From assembly GCA_036583965.1 (NCBI GenBank), contig JAZBQD010000001.1, forward strand, positions 27,190,597 to 27,254,596: a stretch of DNA of 64,000 nt. The letters run 5' to 3'. Position 1 is the first letter of the stretch, and each line of letters opens with the position of its first letter. A program made the position numbers and the translations under genes. The notes beneath the pieces are model-generated. The model searched no databases, had not been told where the DNA came from, and saw only the letters and a program-made list of their open reading frames with translations. Of this stretch, positions 26,401 to 36,911 are shown piece by piece. The DNA comes from Prunella strophiata (lineage: Eukaryota; Chordata; Aves; Passeriformes; Prunellidae).

Positions 26401-27944
26401 TTTTAACAGCTCTAGCTTGTACAACACTTAGGTTGTAAAGGCCTTTGCATTTTATTTAAAAAGGGGGAAAAAGGTTTTCATTTACTTTTCACATATTACT
26501 TGCCTGTTTTCAGAAATGCCAACAGATTAAGTTGGTGAACAAAATCTTGCTGGTTTTTACTATAAGAATAGCTGCATTTCAAGACAAGCAATATTGGAAA
26601 AGCTTATCTGGAATTTTGCCCACTTACAGACACTAAGCCTTCTTCCTGGCTACTCTGCAAACATTTTCAAGTAGTGAAAGGCTGAGACTGTAGTTTTTCT
26701 TTTCTACTACATAATTATGTAACTCTGATCCTTTGGTGAACAATGATCCATTAGGCATGAATCCCTGTTGTCTTCCAAATGATGTAAGCTCATTTTGTCA
26801 TGTAATGCTGCAGAGCTCTCTCTACACCTAAAAACTGTGTCCCAGAATTACCAGGATAATTCTTTTCAGGTTACACCACCTAATCCCTAAGCAAAATTAA
26901 TCTTGATTAATTTTCTCTGCTGGAGAAAATACTTTAGCCCCACAAGGATTTGCACCAAGAGAGGAATAGAACACTGTTCCCTTCTATGCAGCATCAACTC
27001 AGGATGAGAATATTTGGGGTGAAACTGGGGTAGAGTGACCATTTTCCCAGTAAGACCCTGGGGACACTATGGCTCTCAGGACACACTGCCAGGATCTAGT
27101 TCAGAAAGGGATTTAACTGAACAAATAATTAAAAGATTAAGAGCAACTCTGTTTATGCTGTGGTGAGCCTCAGATTACTGCTAGACATCTATGACAAAAT
27201 GCCAGACAAGCAAACCAAAATGAACATTTAAACAGAATGAATTCACTTGGGATAACTGAGACAGATCTGTGATCTGTATGGTTTCATCAAATGTGTGGTG
27301 TCATTACAGATTATTGAAAATAACTGTGGGAAGACAAAATCCAGAACAGAAAAATTTATCGTTGAAAACCATGAAAAAACTGCCAGATGCAACAACAGAC
27401 ACAGCAGTGTCTTCCTTCTACCTAACCCAGCAAAACACAGCACTTTGGGTAATTCTGTAACAGTACTTTTTAAAAAAAAAAAAATTCCAGTTCTGTCAAT
27501 ATTCAGCATCTTGTTTTCTGATTTATGTTTACATCATGACCAGATCAAACTACACAAAGAAAGCAAGTCACTCTGGACAAGAGCACAATCATCTTGATTC
27601 AGCAAATAATAAGATTTACTAGAAATTTCATCCTGGCAAATGTTCTACTTTATCCATCATGCATGATGAATTAACTCTGTGCTTTATTTAAAATAATACA
27701 ATCTATTTTTTGCTAACATGTTGCACATATTGCCACTATCTTGTCCATTTCCTTCTATTAGGAAATATTCTACTGTGCACTACTTGCAAAAATGAGATAG
27801 ATATAAAAATCTTTAGTGCAGTGCACCAAACATTTCTACTGCTGTAAATCATTATTATTCAAACACAGTGCTCAGGGTTTTACAAGAGTGAGCACTTTAA
27901 AAGCAATGCTACAAGAACTTGCTAGTTCTTTCCAAAAGAGTGAA
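17433..27944. other. Long unique AT-rich intron block
   Basis: No gene or well-preserved repeat was recognised in about 10.5 kb. A two-copy direct repeat of CACATGATCC[C]-NTTATAGG type lies at about 19991-20034. A block at about 21840-22160 is dense in TAAT cores and ACAAT motifs, noted under findings as a possible regulatory element. Open frames of 60-110 codons lack recognisable domains. Confidence 0.45.
19991..20034. repeat. Two-copy short direct repeat, 25-bp period
   Basis: CACATGATCCCATTATAGG at 19991-20009 recurs as CACATGATCCCTTTATAGG at 20016-20034, one mismatch in 19 bp. The two are separated by GACAAC. This is probably a small local duplication. Each copy has a CACATG E-box-type core. 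Confidence 0.85.
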
Positions 27945-28006
27945 AAAAAAACAAAAACCAAAAAAAAACACAAACAAACAAAAAACCACAAACAAACAAA
28001 ACAAAA

Positions 28007-28047
<41 letters not shown>

Positions 28048-28060
28048 AAAAAACCCCACA
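27945..28060. repeat. A-rich block with A39 homopolymer
   Basis: CAAA, CAAAA and ACA units lead into 39 uninterrupted A at 28008-28046, then CAAAAAACCCC. It could be the tail of a plus-strand retroposon, but no identifiable body lies upstream. The exact run length is likely to vary between individuals and to be uncertain in an assembly. A frame of 132 codons crossing it (27816-28214) encodes a Lys-rich run and is not credible as a gene. Confidence 0.9.
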
Positions 28061-31000
28061 TCAAATCTCCGTTGTTGCTGCTATTTCCTTCCTGAATTTC
28101 AGGAAATTAATTTTTTTTTTGACAGAAATTTGTTTTGCTACGTTAGAAACTCCTGGTTCCAGGACAACTTTAAAGTTCCAGTGCAAAGAGGTAAACCCTC
28201 AGCCCCACTACTAAAAACAAATAATAAACCAAATAAACTTATCACCTCTATAGACAACCATGAGAAAAACATCTCTTTCCCAAATGGAATGAGCAAAATA
28301 GTCAAAGTAACAGAGAAAAACAAAACTACTTCAGTCCTTTTTGATAACATCTTGATTTGAATGAACACTGCAACATGGAAATCATGCTGTGCTTTTTGAG
28401 TCCATTTTGGCACAGCCTGTCTTTATCACACATGATCAGTATCTCACATTGGCACTGCCAGAGCAGCTACAACACCAAATTCTGCTGCTGCTCCCCAATA
28501 GCAGCTGATTTGGTGCATAGAGCTGGTGGCTTTTGTAACATGCTGGATGCTTTACAAAACAAAAGGACCATTGTTCTAAATAAGACCAAAAAATGATGTA
28601 GACCCTGAAAAATGCAGCAACATGAAGTCCCAATGATTTCTGCACTGGTTTTGAGTTAGCAAGTCTCATGGAAAGAGCAGCAATTTAGCATGGAAGTAGC
28701 ACCTCAGATTTATGAATAGCATTCCTTTCCATGTAATTTTCTTCAGTCCACAAAGACTTTGATGGTGCTTCCTGAGACCAGTAAGATCAAATTGAGGCTT
28801 CATTTAATTTCTAAAAATTTCCCCCCCCCCCCCATCCTCAATAACCTTTTAATAAAAACTAGCAAACAAAAAAAATATTAGTTTCCAGATGGTTTTTTTG
28901 TAGGATGCTTTTGAAAAATAAAATAAATTTGCCTCATGAAGTCAGGATAAAGCATCATAAAATAGGAAAGGTTTAGACAACATACTTGCTGCAAAGATTG
29001 TATACATTCACCAAAAGACCAAGAACTGCTGTTTTCTAAGAAATATTCTGAACCTGATGCAAAGCTTATAAACTTATATAGCTTTATAGCAAATGCTTCC
29101 CTTCCAGAAGCAGTTCCACAGATAATTTCTAACTTTGCATTCCCCTGTCAAATATCCTTTGCATTTAATTAATTAACAAGGCATCATTAGGATAACTATC
29201 TTAAGTGCTTGGAGTTGGACCTCAGATTTTTGTGCTGATCCAAGTGAGAGTGCAGAAATCACCCCAAGCTTCTCACAGTGGCTAATCCAGCAGCACAATC
29301 CTTGTGAAAACTGCAGTTTTCTACCCATCAAAGCGGCTGATGAGGCACAAACACAGCCCAAAAAGTGTTTCATTACAACATGAATTATCTGGCATTATCT
29401 CTGAAGAGACTTTATCTAAATTTGCTGCTTATTATATACTGTTGGCAGGTTGCCTAAAGAGTTCACCCCCTCTGCACTGGAATAACTTCAAGGAATACAT
29501 TTAAAATTCAAACACTGCATTTATGGGTACAGGATAAGGACCAGAATATCTATCTATTCAACACAACTCACAGAAAACAGTTCACCTGCCTGTCTCATCT
29601 CAGATGCCCCACTTCACACAACATTACAGGATCCACAGATTTTTGCCTCACTTCCCCTCTTCTATTTGAGAGGGCAGGAAGGGCTTTCTTAGCAGAAAAG
29701 GACAGAGGAAACAGGTGGTTGGTTTTGTTTGTACTCATTTAGATGGATCTAGAGTGCTGGTGGATTAAAGTTCTGGTATTTAGCATTTTGATATAGTTGG
29801 CATGTATTGCTATTTAAAGGACTCAATTGTCCAGAGCTTATTTCTTCTTCTAGCGAGATTTTTTTCCAGATCTTCTGGGAGAATGTCTGCAGATAGGATT
29901 AGATTGGAAATGCTATTGCTTTCAGTGTACTTAAGACACTGGCAGGGATGAGAATTTAAATGAGAGATTTCAGATGTCTGCATTATGCACTTCACAAACT
30001 CCTTCTTGCCTAAGGGAGGTAAGAACAACAACAAACCTAACTCATTTCCAAGTTAATTTAAAAGCAGAGTTTGATGGCAGAATATTTGCATTTGTTAGCT
30101 TCAAGACAGATGCAATATATGGCATCAATGTTTGCACCCATACATTTTAAGGTATGGCTTCTTTTTCCACAAATTCTTTGTCTGTATTATAAAAGCTACA
30201 AAACCTTTTTCCACTGGGGTCTTCGAAAATAACGGGGGGTAAAAAAAACCCCAATTCTTATAATTTGACAGAACATTCCTTTGCAGTGGAAGGACTTAAC
30301 CAATTTTTGGTTTTCCAATTTTCAGGATATACCTCTTCATCTTGTATTTAGTTTAAGACAGCATGCACTGAATAATAGCCTTCTGCATATGTCATGGCTT
30401 TATTTTGCTTTAGAATTAGGAAACAGGAGGCAGTTTAGAGGCAATTTATGCTATTAACAGATCAACAATCTGACTAGAAGTTTGTATTTTGTATAGAATG
30501 GGTTTGACTCACCTCTGCAAGCAGAGATGTGCTACACAACCAGGATACCTTGCTAAACTATGATGGCAAGGTACAGCTTCAGAAACACGTGTAGGCACAA
30601 GAAAAAGTGGTGATAAAACTGAAAGGTTCCACCAGATTTAAGTATTGTGGATATTGAGACATGGAAATAAATGTTAGCACAGCACTGGTCCCTGATCTCC
30701 CACTTAAGTGCCAAATGAAGAAATCCAAGCATTATTAGCAGCCTCAACAAAAAGCCATCTCAGATGCTGAGCTGGCAACTACTTTTCTCACTTCTCCCTA
30801 CTGAAACTTCAGGTTTACAGCCCAACTCTTGATTCAACCAGCTAAGGGATCTTGCCAAATCCCAAGGGAGCTGAATTTGGCCTCTTTCTCTTCCAGAACT
30901 CCAGGAAGAGATGACAGTTTACTTAAAGCTTCCAGAAATATTTTTGTTTCACTCACATTACTGGTTGTTCTAAAAAAGGATACATATCTCTTATGTCTGG

Positions 31001-34000
31001 GAAGTAACTCTGTACATACATAAATGAAAGCATTAACTGCTTAACTTCATGCTATCATCTCTGAACTACAACTGTGTGGCTGTAAACAATTAAAATGTAA
31101 ACAGGAGGATGTGCTAAGCCTGTCAGTATGTTTTCCCATACTTTACATTAACTGAAAATGGATTTACATTAGTCTTTGGTATTCTGGGAAAGAGAAATTA
31201 ATTCCATGTTTTTTCAGTACTGCATGCTAACACAGGTTTAAAACACACTCATTTTCTTAAGTGCCAAAATTAACTCTGGATGCACAGCTACACAATTTCT
31301 CCTTTATTTCTCAAACTCTTTCAGAAATATTAATTTGAATAAGCATTTCAAACAAGACAAAATGGAACTAAGATTTCTATGTTGTTTTCATACATATTTG
31401 CTCAAATTGAATGAATCACAGGTGAATTGTTAAAATGGAGTGTAATTTAATTATCAGGGCATGCATTTTATCTGTACAGTATTATGACTTTTACCTTATT
31501 GGTCCCATTGGAAAAATGCATCTTCACCATAACCTTAAGCAGGTGCATAAATTTCATGACTTCAAAAGATGGAAACAGAGCCAGGAAATCCCACTGGTTA
31601 GTAATCAATTTTTTTTTCCAAAGGAAAGGCATTACAATATATAGCCTAAGGTGCTCAGCAGAAAGCAAACAAAACCTGAAATACTATGAATACAGGCTAT
31701 AGAAACTTAAAACTATCATTAACTACAAAGCTTTCTCTCATTCTAGATTTCATTTTACTGCTAAATTAATTTATCTTCCCCCAAACAATAAAACTAACAC
31801 AAAACTATTTTCAGAAGATGCTTTAGAGGGATAAATGGATAATAGATGTTTTGTCAGTGACCTCTGTGTACAGAGCTGCTTGAAGGAATGATACTGTGTG
31901 AGCAGCAACAACTGTAATAAACACTGGTTTACTGCAATACCCAAAACCTCCAATGTGTGAAGGGGGAACTTCTGCAAACACATCAAGCAAAATATCTGTC
32001 AGGACATTTGATATGAAAACCATTACACTGCTGCATTAAAACCCTTAGTTTTGCAGATATTTGAAAATAACTGGATTTCACAAGACTTAAATTGGTGTAT
32101 GTATTCTGCAAGCTGAAAGTATTTTCTACCATAGAAGTTACAGCAGAAGCTGCATGCAATAATCTAGGGGAAAATCTGTAAATAAAAAGCACTGTAAAAT
32201 GGAGTGTTGATACTGTCAAAATTAATCAATAATTAAAGTACTTTGACAAGAAGACTTCTCAAGAGCCTCTATCTTCTGAATGTTAAATTATGAAAGCATG
32301 AATCAGATGTTCTTGTGTTTCATGTGAATATCATATAATGTGTTCCTCTACTATTGCATCTGGGGAGGTTTTAAAAGACTCAATTTACATTTAAAAACCT
32401 GTTTGTTATTTATTGAGTTCTTATACCATAATATCAGACTTGAAAGGGCTTGATTTCAGAGGACTGTGCGAAAAAGAATAGGGATAACTGAAAAAGTACT
32501 GATTTTATATAGGTGAAATTTGGTATTTGAACCAGTTTATTTAGTTTTTATTCCAAATAACTGCATCCAATTAAAAAAACTCAAGGCTTATATGTTGATT
32601 GCAAAAAAAATCAGACAAAATGATAAAAATTATGTAAGACTGGATAATATGAAGAGAGTTAGGATACCTAGGCAACAAATAAGAGTCCTACAGATATGTT
32701 GGACTTCCCACCATTTCACCTTGAGGTTTATGAACCATTTTTCTTCACAGTTCATATCTAAAAAGGTTTAAAACAAGAAACCAGGTATATGACAACAAAG
32801 CCATGCAACCTCTTCTGGTTATTTCAGGGGACAGGAGTTTGAAAGAGAACACACAGAAATGCTTTGGATTTGGGGAGTGTTTTCTGGTTTAGTCTTTGTT
32901 TGGGGATTTTTATTTGCTTGCTTTGTGAAGGAGAAAAATATCTACAATTATACAAAAAAAGCATGATGGCTTCCAATAAAAAAAAAAAGACAGAAGTAGT
33001 CACATTGTAGATAATATTAGTATTACTTAAGGCAGTAAAGTTTTTAATTTATTATGAGTGCTACCTGGAGTAAATAAACATGGGCAAGCTGATGCTACCC
33101 TGGGAATGTGCACTCCCTGCAAGAGACTTCTCAGGAATTCCTGACTTTTTACAGGCTGAGTTTCGAAAAGGATGAACCAGGCACACTGGCCATTCCATTT
33201 CAGCTTAAGAAGCAATCACAGTGCTGAAAGCAACCACAGCCTGTGAGAGCCCTGCTGAACAAACAGGTGATGGAGTAATAACACAATGCGGGTACCTATA
33301 TTAAAGTTACTACATAGTTTCTCAACAACAGCTTATAGATACCTAACTTTGTATTTTATTTTTCAGGACTTTCCAAAGTACCCATGAAAGCCAAGGCAGA
33401 GGCATCCCAGAAAATGGTGCATGCAACTACACAAATATAATCTAGGTATGTGCTACAGCAATGCTCATAAGACAAAAATTTCATAAGAGGAGCTCTGTTG
33501 ATTGCCCTTGACATGGAAAATATCCCTAAATTCCAAGCACAGTCTTCCTCCTTTAAAAGTTGGTAGCTGTATGTTACACTGTCATCTTTATACAGTGGAT
33601 TATTTTGATGAAACTGTGCCTGGAATATTATGACATGAGTGAGATTTTTTAATGTATTCAATGCTATTCAATAGCAAATTATTTCCTGGGCTTGCATTCT
33701 TGAAAAGTGTCAGCATAATACAAGATGGGGGAATGCACAAAATGGAGTAGCTGGTATTTTAAAACACCTAGGTCACACTGCCAAAGCCTAGAAAACAAGC
33801 CATGTAACTAAAGCAGGGAAATCATATTCTTAGATTTTTTAGATTTTTAACTTATGGTTAAGTGCACGTATCATATGCCATGCTCAGAACTGTTCTAAAG
33901 TCCCATCTGTTTGATCTCTTTCTCCTGCTTTTACTGACAGCAAGGGCTATGCCTGGATTACAGTTACTATTATGCAGAAGGCTCACAATAAAACCTGACA

Positions 34001-36274
34001 GTATATAAACATTTATCCAAACTGGATTTTCATTAAATGGGGATTCAATCCTTCTGCTCTCATGACAGATTTTAAACAAAGCTGAGAAATGCTGGTATAA
34101 TTTTTTTAATCAACTAAATGTAAAAATGGAAAATTTATGCATAAATATGAGCAAGATTACCAAACTCAGAATTCACCAGAACAGCATGTATGCATCAAAA
34201 ACAGACTGTGCAATGAAATCTGAAAACTCTGGGATTGTAACCACAGTAGCACACTTCAGATGCTGGTGTATGACCTGCTGTAATTTGGTCAACTGGAAAT
34301 TATATTTTGTTTACTGTACATTTTTGAGTCTGTGCTTTCATTCTCCATTGTTAGAAAACTTACTCAGGCTTTCTATTGCTTGAAGGAGAGATGAAGGACA
34401 GGAAGAAGGATGAAAGGTAGATCTCATCCAACATACTCAAACCCATAAAGAGTGCATCAGAGTTCATCACCAGTGCAGAGACTTCCTGTGCATGCACAAT
34501 AGTCCTAATGGCTTCTTTCACAGGAGAAATTTAAAAGTACAATCCTCTTCTCCCCTCAAAAGTTTTAGCCACTTAACCAATGTTTTCCAGTCCTAAATGG
34601 GTTATCTAAAGAAAATGCAGGGACTAAAAAGGAAAAAAAAAAAAATGTAGAAGGAGTCACAAAAAGAACCCAAAAACCACAACCCCACAAGCCAAACTCA
34701 TAAAAAACATAGAATGACTTGAGATGGGGTATTTTAAATAAAACTGTACAAAGAAAACTTGAACAGGTCTTTTTAAAGCCTGGATTACATAATACCCCAA
34801 TAAACACTGATGTGTCAGAGTTGACTGTGTACTTGATTTTTTTGGTGCAAATTACAAATTAAGGCACCCTCACCATTCAGCCTAAATTCTCAAGGTGGCA
34901 ACACTGAAAAAATTTAAGCATATGGAGAAGCTAAATATGAAGTTTCCCTGCCGATGACCTTAAAACAAGCTCATGTTAAACCATTCACAAAAATAAACAC
35001 TGAAGTCACAGCTTTAAAATAGCACAAAACATCCAGTGGATCTTGTTTGTTACCTAACCACGCAGGAGAACTCTTGCCAGTTTACATCCCAGGCAATTTT
35101 TCACCAAGAGACACTGAGTAAAATGTAGAAGTTTGAATAAAAAATTGAATTACAGAATTTGAATTGAATTTAGAATAAAAAGAATTAAATTAAAAAAAAA
35201 AATAATAAATTCTTCAGGACTTCAGGACATTCCTCTGTAGGTGAACAGGAATGGAAGATCCATGGTCAGGGCTCCTTCTGACCTCCTCATCTCCTGTGTT
35301 CCCAGTGGCCTCCTGCAACACAGCCTCCCCCTGCCCCTGGCCCCACTCCCCACAGTTATGGGATCAAAGCAGGAATCCCAGAGAACAGGAATGAGCCAGA
35401 GCCAACCCTCTACAACACCCCAGTGCCACTGTGACCACTGACAGCCAGAGGCAGAAGATGGGCACGTGCCAACCTTCCAACAACAGCACCATGCAGTTTG
35501 AGAACTCAAAGGTGCCTGAGCTGCCAGGTCAGCCTGCTGGCATTGCCAGGATGGGCCATGAGAAGAAGAGGCCAAGGTGTAACTTCAAATATTTATTAAT
35601 TGCTACCTAATGTCTCTTTCTGTCCCTTTATAATTAGCATATTTCTCCTTAGACATGCACACACAACAGCTGCACAGCTCTCTAAGAATATCATCTCCTA
35701 ATACCCTTCAAACCTGACCAAGTGGGATAAAAGTTTTTTGCTCATCCAAGGTCCTCTGTGTGCAGCTGTTCCACATGGCAAACTCCCATTTCAGTAAATT
35801 GGTGCTCTGCTCCCAGAACAGATGCAAAATCACTCTCACAGTGAGAATATACAATGCAGCCTGATTCAAAGAACAAAGTACCATTTTAAGTCTTTATAAT
35901 TCTGTATTCAAATTATTCCTTTTGATTGCAGTGGGAATTCCATAACCCTAGTCAAAATTTTGCTTTTTTACTAGTTAGAGGACAATTACAGTATATCAGT
36001 ATTGTATTTTTCTGTATGTGTACAATCTGGCTGTTATTTCTGAGCAGTGTTATAGGCTGCAGACAGAAAAACACCTGCACCCCACTCATTACAGCACTGA
36101 CTCTGGCCTTGCATAACAGCAGAAGTTCAGGAGTATAGATGTGTACCACAGCTATAGAGCAGGTTCAGACAGCTATCATATTCCATTTTATCTTTCAGTA
36201 ATTAAACTTAAGAAATTCTAATTCTTAAAACTACTAGCCCTTCCTCTTTCTTAATTAACAGTGCATACATACAA
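28061..36274. other. Unique intron block with scattered low complexity
   Basis: No gene or RNA recognised. It contains a C13 run at 28821-28833. A GC-richer patch at about 35220-35575 holds a 117-codon minus-strand frame without any domain I recognise. Elsewhere it is AT-rich and unique by eye. Confidence 0.45.
28821..28833. repeat. C13 homopolymer
   Basis: Thirteen consecutive C follow CTAAAAATTT. Read on the NRG3 strand it is a G13 run in the pre-mRNA. Confidence 0.95.
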
Positions 36275-36388
36275 CTATTGTCAAATGCTGTAGCTACTGT
36301 CAAATGCTGTAGCTACTGTCAAATGCTGTAGCTACTGTCAAATGCTGTAGCTACTGTCAAATGCTGTAGCTACTGTCAAATGCTGTAG
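36275..36388. repeat. 19-bp minisatellite, 6 copies, next to the NRG3 exon
   Basis: Six copies of CTACTGTCAAATGCTGTAG lie head to tail across 114 bp. The first copy differs by one base (CTATTG); the other five are identical. On the NRG3 strand the array begins 356 nt after the last exon base, so it is transcribed early in intron 2. The near identity of the copies points to recent expansion or ongoing homogenisation. Confidence 0.97.
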
Positions 36389-36737
36389 CTGAAGTACTCG
36401 AAAAAAAGGAATGCTTCTGGTATGTAGGGGAATATAGGACTTTTATATGTAAAAAAACCCAACAAAATGAAACACTAATCTTTACATGATTAGAAAATAG
36501 AATAGTGAAGATTCTTCTTATCTATGGAAAGAACAACATGTTGCTTCTTGTATCTACATATTTCTATTTATGACTATCACAGACTAGTAAAAAACCCACC
36601 AGCTGCGAAGGGATGCGGTAGAACTGGAGGGAAAAAATCCCATTGCTTTCCAACATTCTACACCTGAAAGCTTATTTTTTCTCCCCTAATGCCTCCTCCC
36701 TCAGACAGCAGCCCCTCGTGGCACTTTCTGGCAGGTG

Positions 36738-36743
36738 ACTTAC
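36738..36743 (-). promoter_or_regulatory. NRG3: 5' splice site (donor) of the NRG3 EGF exon
   Basis: On the minus strand the exon ends in CCG and is followed at once by GTAAGT, a full match to the consensus U1 snRNA-pairing positions +1 to +6. Splicing here cuts inside the codon after EGF cysteine 4, leaving two bases for the next exon. Seen directly in the sequence. Confidence 0.93.
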
Positions 36744-36873
36744 CGGCAGTGTTTGTGGGATCCCGTTAAGGTCTCGATCACAAAGCATTCCCCTTCGTTG
36801 AGGCAATACGCCAGGTCCTTGTCTTTGCATGGCTTAAAGTGCTCCGAGCGCTCCGTGGAATACGTCGTGGTGT
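36744..36873 (-). CDS. NRG3: NRG3 internal exon (exon 2 by homology): N-terminal part of the EGF-like domain
   Basis: This exon encodes part of neuregulin 3, a membrane-anchored growth factor whose extracellular EGF-like domain binds and activates ERBB4, mainly in the nervous system. Read on the minus strand it gives 42 whole codons, from TTTYSTERSEHF to GECFVIETLTGSHKHC. Cysteines fall at exon residues 15, 23, 29 and 42, spaced C-x7-C-x5-C-x12-C, which are EGF cysteines 1-4. Cysteines 5 and 6 must lie in the next exon. The exon is 130 bp: two bases finish a split codon, 42 codons follow, and CG is left over, starting what should be an Arg codon. It differs from my recollection of human NRG3 only conservatively (Lys for Arg after the first Cys, Glu for Asp before GECF). 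It is richer in CpG than the surrounding intron. No other exon of the gene was found in the window. The family call is near certain; the exon number is inferred from known NRG3 structure. Confidence 0.95.
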
Positions 36874-36911
36874 CTGGGGAGAAAACAGGCAGAGGAAAGA
36901 AATGCTGTAAG
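36874..36911 (-). promoter_or_regulatory. NRG3: 3' splice site, polypyrimidine tract and branch-point candidate of the NRG3 EGF exon
   Basis: Reading toward the exon on the minus strand, CTTAC (a YTNAY match) is followed by a pyrimidine-rich stretch ending TTTTCTCCCCAG, after which the exon begins ACACCACG. The A of CTTAC, at 36908, is 35 nt from the first exon base, a normal branch-point distance. The same CTTAC continues as CTTACAG and so also looks like an acceptor. Using it would add 31 nt and shift the frame, so the branch-point reading is preferred. Confidence 0.88.

Larger units (their letters stand above)
1..36743 (-). other. NRG3: NRG3 intron 2, 5' part (gene runs right to left)
   Basis: This is the intron downstream of the EGF exon. 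It continues past the left edge of the window, so the intron is longer than 36.7 kb, as expected for NRG3, whose first introns are very large in known genomes. I looked for the next exon, which should carry EGF cysteines 5 and 6 (a C-x8-C pattern soon after the splice), and saw no match on the minus strand. Contents are two minisatellites, one CR1 fragment, homopolymer runs and otherwise unique AT-rich DNA. The intron number comes from known NRG3 structure, not from this window. Confidence 0.85.

Noticed and set aside
27816..28214. 132-codon plus-strand frame crossing the A-rich block
   Set aside because: Most of it is Lys/Gln/Thr-rich translation of poly-A and CAAA repeats, with no domain.
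35222..35575. 117-codon minus-strand frame in a GC-rich patch
   Set aside because: Trp/Ser/Gln-rich without domain; a local GC increase alone explains the lack of stops.
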